42,873 nt of DNA, taken from positions 1 through 42,873 of the forward strand of contig LT649297.1 in NCBI GenBank assembly GCA_900128395.1, in the 5' to 3' direction. Made by a program: the position numbers and the translations under genes. Source of the stretch: Stramenopiles sp. TOSAG23-2 (taxonomy: Eukaryota > Sar). Positions 29,866-38,850 of the stretch are shown piece after piece (the stretch's first letter is position 1; the number at the start of each line of letters is the position of its first letter). The notes under the pieces were generated by a model. The model saw only the letters and a list, made by a program, of their open reading frames with translations. It was not told the DNA's origin and made no database searches.

Positions 29866-31609
29866 TTATTGAAATTCTGTAAATATATCTGGATTACGTT
29901 GTTCTACTTGTTTTACTAAATCAAACCTTTCCATGCATGTAAATGCAATTCTTAAATAACTCCATACATGTGTTGCTTTTGGATTCAAACGCAATGCTTT
30001 TAAATATGCCCTTGCCGCTTTTGGATAATTACCTAAATTTGCATGAGAGATACCCATATTCAACCACCCACGTGCATATTTTGGTTTCAATTCCAATGCT
30101 CTTAAATATGCTGGCAATGCTTGTTCACTACGACTACCATTTGCTTGCGTTGCACCTAATTTATTCCACAATGAATAATCATCTGGTCGTGTATTCAATG
30201 CTTGCCTAAATGCTTGCACGGCACTATCATAATCTCTTGATACATTATATAAAACACCAAGGACAATTTGTACATCTGGATCCGTCGCATCGACTTTCAT
30301 TGCGCTTAACATCAATTGCATGACTTCATCCATCAACGTACCATCACTATATGCATCAGCAATTACATTCATACCTTGAAATTTAGGATGATGTTCTACC
30401 CATTTTTTTAAATTTGCCAAAGCACGTTGTGAATCTAATTCATTTACATAACTAACACCAAGCGCTAACAATGCTTCTAAATTATATGGATCTTGCTCAA
30501 CAGCACGTTCCAAGCAACCAATTGCTTCACGATCTTGATCATGTTCTTGATGCGATAAACCTAACATTCTCCAACCTTCACTACTATCTTCTGTATTTTC
30601 TTGTACAAATGCTTGAAATGCTAAGATGGCTTCATCAATTTCACCTTCATTAAATAAACGCATTCCTTCTGCAAATGTATCTTTACCTTCTTTATATGGA
30701 TTGTCTTCTACAAATACATATTCACGTGTTGCAACATCTTGCCATGCCGCAGCTAATGAATTCGCTTCTGTCATTGCATTGGACCAAATATCATCAAGTG
30801 ATTTACCATCCAATGTATCTTGTAAAATTTCTTCTGCTTTTGTTACATCTTCTTGTACAATTGGTTGTTCCTCGACTACAGTTGTTTCCTCTTTTGCAGC
30901 TACTTTTCCATTGTCAGATACTTGTTGAAACGTTGGACCAGCGTTTTGAACCATTGGTTGTTGCATCATCGGACCTCCCATCATTGGTTGCATCATCATC
31001 GGTTGCATCATCATTCTGCGTAAAGCGTATTGTATGGAAAAGTAAAGTGTTAGAGAGGATATTATAAAAGTTTGTAGAACGTAGTTTTTTACTACAGACG
31101 TTTAGGTGAATAGAATTTACTTACGGGTTCATTCCCATGCCTCCCATCATCATAGGATTTCCCATCATTGGTCCTCTTCCCATTGGACCTCGAGCTGAGC
31201 CACGGCGCATAACAGGCGCCCGTGATTTTGGACCCGCACGTTGAAAATTTTGACCCCAATTTGCTTGCCCACCCATTCGCATTCGTGGCCCCCTTGCTTG
31301 AAAGGATTGCCCCCAATTTGCACCACCACCACCACCACCACCCATGCGTTGAAAATCACCACCCCAATTTGCTGGCCCGCGAGCCATTGGACCTCTTGCC
31401 TGCGGCCCAGAAAAACCTTGTTTCATAGCAGCATGCATCGATGCACCTGGTCCGCTCATTGGCCCCCTTGGTCCCATCATTTGTCCTTTCATACCTTGCG
31501 GACCTTGAAACATAGCATCAACAAACTGTCCCATAGGATTACGTGCTTGTGCTAAACCATCTACAGAACATCCTTGACCTCCCATTAAATCTTTTGCAAA
31601 ACCAGCCAT
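29866..31609 (-). CDS. PEX5: Peroxisomal targeting signal 1 receptor PEX5 (two exons)
   Basis: Exon 1 is 31609-31125 and exon 2 is 31015-29866; the 109-base intron has donor GTAAGT and acceptor ACGCAG. Joining CC with A rebuilds a Pro codon and keeps frame, giving 544 residues. Exon 1 supplies the N-terminal hallmarks: Cys14 in GGQGCSVDGLAQARNPMGQF, matching the export-ubiquitination cysteine region, and three WxxxF motifs (Trp82, Trp99, Trp118) that bind PEX14/PEX13. A Met/Gly/Pro-rich linker spans the junction. Exon 2 contains a W-x-D-V segment and about seven TPRs (EGWRMLGLSHQEHDQDREAI, YSLWNKLGATQANGSRSEQA, ARGWLNMGISHANLGNYPKA) that bind the SKL-type signal. It imports enzymes into peroxisomes. 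Confidence 0.93.
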
Positions 31610-32311
31610 TTTTTTTATATATATTTTTTATATCAATGTTTAACTGTTGTAGATTTAAAAATGGATTATTATAAATATCCGTCTGTTGTTATTATTATAT
31701 ATATATATATATATGTCTTATATATATGTACGTATCTCTGTCTCTCTTGTATTGTCTTGTGTTACGTCTTCAGTTTTCACATGAATAAATGAATACACAT
31801 ATCTGATAATCTATCTACAAGACTAAATCTAATATATAAATTCTATCTATATTATAATATATTATTATTAGATGGATATCTAGATGTGTGTGGTAAAAAT
31901 ATTAATCATCCATCTCTGAATCTGGATAAGACTGTGATGGACTAAACCCTATGTGTCCATGCTATTTTGTCGAGATGGGTTTGCGAAGAAAAAATCGATC
32001 AAGTTGAAACACACTTTAACCTTAAATGATCATTCATATGTGCGAAAATAGACTGAATGTATCCATCATCATCAATATATCAATATAGAAATAGCTACTA
32101 TACATTTGGGAATTAGCCAGTTCACGGAACATTACTATGATGACATTATGCTAGTATTATATCATAATTATACGAAAATGGATATAAAATGATCTGCCTT
32201 TTTTAATAGACATATTTCATTCGTTCTTTTTCGATTTGAACATCAATTTTCAAAGATATATTATTTATAAAAAAGAAGATATACAGAAAAAGTATATATT
32301 CAGATATAATA

Positions 32312-32342
<31 letters not shown>

Positions 32343-32352
32343 CATATCCACC
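31610..32352. promoter_or_regulatory. Divergent promoter region, PEX5 / TMEM256-like
   Basis: (TA)n tracts lie at 31697-31714 (about 90 bases upstream of PEX5) and at 32317-32342 (11 bases before the TMEM256-like ATG). The middle is AT-rich with no gene that I can support. Confidence 0.35.
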
Positions 32353-32712
32353 ATGTCCTGGTGGTATCGAATCGGGGCATTGTCTTGTGCATCCAGTGTA
32401 GGATTAGGCGCGATTGGAGCTCATAAACTTGGAAAACGCCCAGAAGAATGGAAATCAATTTGGAGGGTATCCAATACATATCAACAATTTGGTTCATTAT
32501 CTTTATTAGCATTACCTGCTCTTAAATCAAAGCGTGCAACATTAGTAGGTGGAAGTTGCATAGCAATTGGAACGTTGATGTTTTCTGGTGCAAATTATGT
32601 AGTTAGTTATAATGAAAATCGTGAATTTTGGAAAGAAAATGGTATGAAAAATCCAGCACCGTTTGGAGGAGGATTAATGATAGCAGGTTTTGTTGCGTTA
32701 GCTATTTTGTAA
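32353..32712 (+). CDS. TMEM256/DUF423 family small membrane protein
   Basis: 119 residues; ATG at 32353 in an ACC-like context (TCCACCATGTCC). The frame is open upstream but that part is translated TA repeat. Features of the family: N-terminal GALSCASSVGLGAIGAHKL helix, a WRVSNTYQQFGSLSLLAL segment (family form: TAxxYQxxHALALL), GSCIAIGTLMFSGANYVVS and a C-terminal GGGLMIAGFVALAIL helix. About four hydrophobic helices. The function of this family is not established; both bacterial and mitochondrial or ER membranes have been suggested as locations. Confidence 0.85.
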   Translation: MSWWYRIGALSCASSVGLGAIGAHKLGKRPEEWKSIWRVSNTYQQFGSLSLLALPALKSKRATLVGGSCIAIGTLMFSGANYVVSYNENREFWKENGMKNPAPFGGGLMIAGFVALAIL

Positions 32713-33222
32713 ATACAAGTAGTAAAAAAAAATTAATTTCAACATCATGTGCACTGTTCATGTGTTATCTTCTCTGGTTATATGCTGTTATGCTCTACTA
32801 CAATACCTTAATTTTAACTTTATCAAGACTTTCTTAAAGTATAACATCTAATATACTTATGGGATCATAAAAGAGCTATTAATTATATTCCCAATATAGG
32901 AAAGGACCGGAAAGGAGTGTGCCCATCGGTTTTACCACATACAGGATTACGTTGTGTATAAAAATGCTAAAAATAGTCAAATAAACTTATACCTTCAAAA
33001 AATCCAATAGTACATAGTGTTAATAAAAATAGAGGATAAGAAATATATATACCAAGAAATGAATAATTATAATAGGAAATATACATTTTGTCATATATAA
33101 TACGTAGAAAATAATATATTCAAATATATACATTTTTTTCATAGAGCATTCGATCCCTGTTGTCCTCAATATATATATATATACATACATACATATACAC
33201 ATAGTGAATCTCTTCAATCACC
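32713..33222. other. Intergenic spacer with (TA)n tract
   Basis: AT-rich sequence between two plus-strand genes, with (TA)n at 33170-33182, 40 bases before the CDPK ATG. No gene seen. Confidence 0.4.
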
Positions 33223-34731
33223 ATGGGTTGTACACAATCAAATGAAAAAATATCACCACAAGCTAAAAATGGTGCAGATTCTATTGTCAACAGGGCCCAA
33301 ACAGGAAATGAAGCAAGTACTATGTTGCAACATTTAATACAAGAACATAGGAAGGAAAAAGTTGATTCTGTTTACGACATCAATTGGGACGATGGCCAAG
33401 CATTAGGCTCTGGCGCGACAAGCACCGTACGTATTGCCATCAATAAAACAACAAAAGAAAAATTTGCATTAAAAACTATTGAGTTACATCGTTTACCACC
33501 TTCTGTTGTCCAGTCGTTATATGAGGAAGTAAATATTATGCGTGCCTTGGATCATCCAAATATTATTAAAATCATTGAAACCTTTGTTGATTTCAAACGA
33601 TTGTACATCATCATGGAGTGTTGCACTGGCGGGGAATTGTTTGACAAGCTGTACGACCAACCTGGTGCAAAATTTACAGAAAAAAAAGCCTTGGAGCTTG
33701 CAATAAAGATGTGTAGTGCATTAAATTATTTGCATCAAAATAAAATTATTCACCGTGATTTGAAGTTGGAAAATTTTATTTTTACAACGAAAGAAGACGA
33801 TGGTGAAGTGAAATTGATTGATTTTGGCTTGTCCAAAGCGTATTTGGAAGGGGAACACATGCGTAAAGTTGCTGGTACAAGTTATTACATGGCACCAGAA
33901 GTATTGCGTGGGGATTATTCCGAAGAAGCTGATATGTGGAGTTTTGGAGTTGTTATGTTTATGTTACTCAGTGGTCGTTGTCCATTTGGTGGACATACTG
34001 ATGAGCAAATCCAAGATAATGTTTTACGTGGTAAATATGTTTTCAAACAAGCTGCATGGGATGGTGTATCCAATGAAGCAAAAGATTTTATTAAGAAATT
34101 ATTAGTACAAGATTATAAAAAACGCATGACTGCAGCGGAAGCATTAGATCATGCATGGATGCGTGGTGAATCAGTAGGAGGGTTAGAACATCATTTATCA
34201 GAGGAAGGGGAAGATCATTTAGTACATCATATGGCAGAATATCGTAAATATTCCGATCTGAAACGTGCAGCGTTGCTTGCTATTAGTTTCACACTTGGTG
34301 AAAAAGATCTGCAAACTTTACGTGATGCATTCCAAGAAATTGATAAAGATCATACGGGTGTCATATCGCATACAGAATTCAATGAGATTTTGCATAAACA
34401 TGGCATTATGGATGATGCTGAATGTAATCGTATTTTTGATTCCATTGATCAAGATCATCATGGTGTGATTAAATATACAGAATTTATCGCTGCATGTGTA
34501 GATGAAAGCGTTTATTTGGAAGATAAACGTGTTGTTGAAGCATTTAATCGATTAGATGTCGACCATACAGGTAAAATAACAAAAGATAATTTAAAAAGTT
34601 TATTAGGTGACGATGTCACTAGTGAAGCATTAGATCGTATGATAGCAGAAGCAGATTTCCATCATGATGGTATGATTGATTTAGATGAATTTAGGAGAAT
34701 GATGAAAGGAGAGAAAGCTCCTGAAGCATGA
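33223..34731 (+). CDS. Calcium-dependent protein kinase (CDPK)
   Basis: 502 residues, normal CDPK length. MGCTQS at the start supplies Gly2 for myristoylation and Cys3 for palmitoylation, so membrane attachment is expected. Kinase domain about residues 55-315: GSGATSTV glycine loop (62-69), Lys84, HRDLKLEN (177-184), DFG (200-202), APE (224-226). The autoinhibitory junction follows (about 320-365). Four EF-hands end the protein: DKDHTGVISHTE, DQDHHGVIKYTE, DVDHTGKITKDN and DFHHDGMIDLDE. Three are non-standard: His at position 5 in EF2, Asn at 12 in EF3, His at 3 in EF4. Calcium binding releases the kinase in this family. Known from plants, ciliates, apicomplexans and stramenopiles, which informs the guess at the host. 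Confidence 0.95.
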   Translation: MGCTQSNEKISPQAKNGADSIVNRAQTGNEASTMLQHLIQEHRKEKVDSVYDINWDDGQALGSGATSTVRIAINKTTKEKFALKTIELHRLPPSVVQSLYEEVNIMRALDHPNIIKIIETFVDFKRLYIIMECCTGGELFDKLYDQPGAKFTEKKALELAIKMCSALNYLHQNKIIHRDLKLENFIFTTKEDDGEVKLIDFGLSKAYLEGEHMRKVAGTSYYMAPEVLRGDYSEEADMWSFGVVMFMLLSGRCPFGGHTDEQIQDNVLRGKYVFKQAAWDGVSNEAKDFIKKLLVQDYKKRMTAAEALDHAWMRGESVGGLEHHLSEEGEDHLVHHMAEYRKYSDLKRAALLAISFTLGEKDLQTLRDAFQEIDKDHTGVISHTEFNEILHKHGIMDDAECNRIFDSIDQDHHGVIKYTEFIAACVDESVYLEDKRVVEAFNRLDVDHTGKITKDNLKSLLGDDVTSEALDRMIAEADFHHDGMIDLDEFRRMMKGEKAPEA

Positions 34732-34908
34732 AAAATAAATAATCCGTACCATGAAAGCCTAATCGAGACGTAGAGAGAGTATATATATATTATACGCGTG
34801 TAATTACAAAATCAAAAAAAGTATCTACTGTAAAAGACAATACTGATACGGGTTATATAATAAATATCTGTATGAAAACATGTATATGTAGAGTACTCCC
34901 CTCTCTAT

Positions 34909-35628
34909 TCATCCTTGTTGTGCATTATCATCAACATTATTTGTTTTTTTATTATATTTTGTATCATCATCACCAGGCAAATCCCATGTACTTATGCCTG
35001 TATTTACATTGAAATAATAAATATCACCATCATATGTTTCAGAACGAAATCCAATCCAACCATCTGGTAAATTTAAATTTGCTACTGGAGTCGGTTCTTG
35101 ATTTTCCCTATTATTATTGTTGTTGTTGTTGCTATTATTTTTGTTACCACCATCAGTTGTTATTTCAGTAGTTGCATTTTTTAAAACATCTGCTTCATTA
35201 TTATATAGTTGATTACGATTTGCTATAAATTCCATTCGTTTATCTGCTTGTTTCCATTTTTCACCACCATCCTCATCATTATCTACAGGAGGTGCACCAC
35301 CACAATTACCTTTTTTCTGTTCCAACAAAATTCCAAGTGCTTCTTGCAACGCTTTTGCTTCTACTTTTTGTGGCGCTTCATTTGGTTTATATTGCGCAAC
35401 CAATGGATCCTCATCCATGTCATAATATATAAAAGGAGTTTCTACTTGGTCAATTTTCATTGTACCATATATTTTTCCACGTTCTTCCATATCTACTGCA
35501 ATTTCATCTTCATTAAATTTCACTCTTGGTTTTACATCATTGGATGATGGTAGAGTAGAAGACATATTAGGCGAAACTAAAATACTTTGTTTCTCATTGT
35601 TACTACTATTTACTACTATATTTGCCAT
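34909..35628 (-). CDS. Protein phosphatase inhibitor-2-like protein fused to a WW domain
   Basis: 239 residues, probably cytosolic or nuclear. The N-terminus carries the PP1-docking set of inhibitor-2 (PPP1R2/Glc8): a SILK-like SILV (15-18), an RVxF motif RVKF (35-38) within KPRVKFNEDEI, and YGTMKIDQVETPF (54-66), the conserved MKIDEPxTPY segment whose Thr is a kinase site in relatives. A helix-forming region (about 87-106) follows, then an Asn-rich linker (164-173) and a WW domain (LPDGWIGFRSETYDGDIYYF, second Trp at 215, then DLP) that binds proline-rich partners. Inhibitor-2 proteins normally lack a WW domain. A (TA)n run lies three bases upstream of the ATG. Confidence 0.82.
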   Translation of the reverse strand: MANIVVNSSNNEKQSILVSPNMSSTLPSSNDVKPRVKFNEDEIAVDMEERGKIYGTMKIDQVETPFIYYDMDEDPLVAQYKPNEAPQKVEAKALQEALGILLEQKKGNCGGAPPVDNDEDGGEKWKQADKRMEFIANRNQLYNNEADVLKNATTEITTDGGNKNNSNNNNNNNRENQEPTPVANLNLPDGWIGFRSETYDGDIYYFNVNTGISTWDLPGDDDTKYNKKTNNVDDNAQQG

Positions 35629-35867
35629 GGTATATATATATATATTATATTTAATGTTTATTGTTTTCTATACTGTACTATTTCTATTATATATTTATTT
35701 TTTAGTTCTGTCTTTTTGTTCTCTTCTTTGATTATTCTAATTCAATTTTCATATAATTTTAATAATATATAATTATCAATGAAAACCTGGAAAAGTATAA
35801 ATTAATTGCATAAAATAATAAAAAAGAAATAGAAAGAAAGGTAAATATTATTATAAAATAAATCATC

Positions 35868-37079
35868 ATGTTTTGTCAAGGAAAAAAATGGAGGAAAATT
35901 ATTCGATATGAAGAAAGAAAAACAATATCAACAATAAAACAATGTATATTATCATCAAGACCGGGTATAGGAAACTCATGCAACCCAACCAATTTTAAAT
36001 TAACAAATATTAATGAACCACCATTCAAGGAATTGAATGATGGTGAAATTTATTGTGAAACTATTTTCTTATCTGTAGATCCATACATGAGATGTATGTT
36101 GGATGAAAATCATCCTCAATTAGGTGAATATTTAGAACCACAAGCATTAGGTCAAGTCTGTTCTGGTGGTGGTATTGGTAAAGTTTTAAAAAGTAATCAC
36201 CCTGATTTTAAAGAAGATATGTATATTTGTGTACCATTTTTAGGTTATCCATGGTCGAAAAAAGCAATATTACAAGCAAATGATCCAAATCTAGATGTAC
36301 AACGCTGTGCATTAGATAGTCGGCCATCATTATCATTGGGTTTATTAGGTATGCCTGGATTAACGTCGTATTTTTGCATGTTGAATGATGGAAATCCAAA
36401 AGAAAATGAAACTGTTGTAATCTCTGGTGCAGGTGGGATGTGTGGAAGTGTCGCTGCACAACTTGCAAAACGAAGAGGTGCAAATGTTGTAGCTATTAGT
36501 GGGTCAAAGGAAAAAAACCATATTTTAGAAACGTATTTAAACGTTGATAAAACAATTTGTTACAAGGATATTGATTATGAAGAGCAATTAATAACTGCAT
36601 GTCGTGATATGGGTGGTGTTGATGTATATATGGATAATGTTGGTGGTATATTGTCAGATGTAATATTAAAAGAAATAAATCACAATGCGCGTATACCAAT
36701 TTGTGGCCAAATTGCAAATTATGATGAAAATATAAGTTATATGGATATGATTTCCAATGAAAAAGGTATCTCATTGGAAATACAAAAAATATTAAAAGAT
36801 AAAAATGCAATACGTAAAAGATTTCTAGTTTTAGATTATATCGAACAATGGCCAGATGCATTGGAGGAATTAAGAAATTTAGTTGTAAATAAAGAATTGA
36901 AAACGGTGGAAACAATTGATGTTGGTTTTAATCCTGGAAAGGCATTTACGGACATGATGAATGGTGAAAATTTAGGTAAAGCTATTGTAGATATTCATGG
37001 TTCTATATTATTGAATGATAATGATGCGACGACATATTTTGAAAAGCGTAATGATAATAAATATTGGATTGTGAATTGA
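35868..37079 (+). CDS. Prostaglandin reductase 2-like NADP-dependent oxidoreductase
   Basis: 403 residues, zinc-free medium-chain reductase. Matches to PTGR2 are dense: ILSSRPGIGNSCNPTNF, FLSVDPYMRCMLDE, GGGIGKVLKSNH, LGLLGMPGLTSYF, VVISGAGGMCGSVAAQLAKRRGA (dinucleotide-binding GxGGxxGS), GGVDVYMDNVGGILSD, ICGQIANYDENI and KRFLVLDYIEQW. No zinc-ligand Cys/His set is present, as expected. The enzyme should reduce the C=C bond of alpha,beta-unsaturated ketones or aldehydes with NADPH. The first 25 residues (MFCQGKKWRKIIRYEERK) go beyond the usual start and are basic; a targeting role or a later start is possible. Confidence 0.92.
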   Translation: MFCQGKKWRKIIRYEERKTISTIKQCILSSRPGIGNSCNPTNFKLTNINEPPFKELNDGEIYCETIFLSVDPYMRCMLDENHPQLGEYLEPQALGQVCSGGGIGKVLKSNHPDFKEDMYICVPFLGYPWSKKAILQANDPNLDVQRCALDSRPSLSLGLLGMPGLTSYFCMLNDGNPKENETVVISGAGGMCGSVAAQLAKRRGANVVAISGSKEKNHILETYLNVDKTICYKDIDYEEQLITACRDMGGVDVYMDNVGGILSDVILKEINHNARIPICGQIANYDENISYMDMISNEKGISLEIQKILKDKNAIRKRFLVLDYIEQWPDALEELRNLVVNKELKTVETIDVGFNPGKAFTDMMNGENLGKAIVDIHGSILLNDNDATTYFEKRNDNKYWIVN

Positions 37080-37341
37080 TTAAAAATAAAATATGACAAC
37101 ACGCACATCTAGTAGGTACTATAGAGAGGGAATGTTATTTTGTAAATTTTATTACACTCTATTATTTATCATATATACTATTACAAATGTAAATTATAAT
37201 ATGATGTAATATTAGAACGTTAAAATCATAATATTCTCGACACAAAACCAACATAAGGCCAAACACCAAACACTTTTATCACACACGAACAGGGATAATC
37301 TATACAAGAGTATATAAAATGCATTATGATTGTTTTTCTTT

Positions 37342-37776
37342 TTATTGTGACTTCCGTGCAGCCCATCCTCTATCGCCATTGAATAATGGACTTTCTTCAA
37401 CACATTGATATGAATATGGTAATGGATATAATTTGGAACAAAACATAGTACTTAATGCCCCACCGACAGTATTGCATTTCGCTAAATTACTTATTTTCCT
37501 AATACTACGACATTGCTTATCTGTGCATTTTGGATTCTTCTTACAGTTTTCTAATGCTATTTTTTTTGTTTTAAACCATGGAAATTGTGATGTAACAACA
37601 TTCTCCTCTTTTAATAATTCTGATGGCGTCATTGGTCGATTAGCTTGATCATCATGATCAGTTGTTTTTCTATTTAAATATGGCGATATACCACCATGAC
37701 CTATATCCCATGAATGTGAAGGTATAATCAATGACGTTGTTATTAAAACCACGATCACTACAATAATAATATTCAT
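37342..37776 (-). CDS. Small secreted protein, unknown family
   Basis: 144 residues. Signal peptide MNIIIVVIVVLITTSLIIPSHS, then a mature chain of about 122 residues with eight cysteines (ENCKKNPKCTDKQCRSIRKI, AKCNTVGGALSTMFC, QCVEESP). The spacing suggests about four disulphides. No family recognised. Convergent with the PTGR2-like gene (263-base gap, containing GTTAAAATC near 37219 but not the full dispersed repeat). Confidence 0.65.
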   Translation of the reverse strand: MNIIIVVIVVLITTSLIIPSHSWDIGHGGISPYLNRKTTDHDDQANRPMTPSELLKEENVVTSQFPWFKTKKIALENCKKNPKCTDKQCRSIRKISNLAKCNTVGGALSTMFCSKLYPLPYSYQCVEESPLFNGDRGWAARKSQ

Positions 37777-38850
37777 TTTTATATATTTAATATTATATTT
37801 TTGTAAAAATAAATAAATATATATGATAGTATAAAAATGTATTGGATATATATCGCAACTCTTTTAAGAAAATCACTGAACGAATGAATTTCTAAATCAA
37901 GATATATGATAATAAAAGAATGTTGAAACTATTACACAATGTATTGATAGCATTGTGGGGAAGAAACAATCAAGCCTCATCAATTTTCTTACAGGAAATG
38001 TGTCCCCCGTTTTTTATTTGATTCTTCATTTTTTTATTGATGTGAATCGATTTATTATTTTTTTTGTGTTTTTTTATGTTGGTTTCTCCTATCAAAAATA
38101 TATTAGTCTAATAGCTATACTTTATATGGCCCGTTCTAGAAGAATTGAACCCACGTTATAAATATATCGTTTTCTAAAATGCCAATTTTATGTTTCATAT
38201 ATTTGTAAAAATAGCAAATATCCGAAAATATAGAAACAATTATGAATATTTCCCCCATAGTGAATAGTGTTAAGTGTTCAGTGTACAGTTTAAGTGTACA
38301 GTTTTGACCGGTTTAGCGAATAGTATTTTAATTTAGATTTTTTAGATTTCTTTTTTTTTGGGGCACGTGGCGGTGTACAGACGACTAGTTCCCGGTAAGC
38401 GATTCGAAACAATTTTTGTATTTTTGTGCTAAATACTGTATGCATAAGCCCCGCGCCGCGCATGGTGCGTGATATACTGTCTAGAATAATATATAGGATC
38501 AATTATATACGGTGTAGCATAGTTGACAACGTGGTAATTTTGACAGCATTTTTCCACACGCACACACGCACACGTGCAATTAATATGCACCTTACTTTTA
38601 TTATGCAAGCGTCTATATACATATATACTCGATACTGTCCACATAATATATATTTGTAAAGTTAAACGCGTGAAAATTATTACTCTCGTCTATCAATACC
38701 ACTTATAATCCTAACGTTAAAGTCTCGAATACAAAATTAAAACAGACAATAATAACAACAATACCCATAGTAGTAGTAGTAATAGTAGTAGTAATAAATA
38801 ATATACGTGTTGTTAATAGACCAATAGATAATAGACCAATAGATAATAAT
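37777..38850. other. Divergent intergenic spacer of 1.07 kb
   Basis: AT-rich with a short GC-rich stretch (about 38360-38470, CCCCGCGCCGCGCATGG) and a (CA)-rich stretch at 38556-38576. TAGTAG/ATAGAT microsatellites precede the downstream ATG. A T-loop-like TTCAATTC on the minus strand near 38145 was examined and rejected as tRNA. No gene that I can support. Confidence 0.4.

Noticed and set aside
31222-31555. Plus-strand ORFs opposite PEX5 exon 1, rich in His and Pro
   Set aside because: They are antisense to the Met/Gly-rich PEX5 N-terminus; the WxxxF motifs and splice junction settle the strand.
38100-38170. tRNA-like T-loop (GGGTTCAATTC) on the minus strand followed by a GCCA-like end
   Set aside because: The T-stem does not pair and no D-arm or anticodon arm could be folded upstream.
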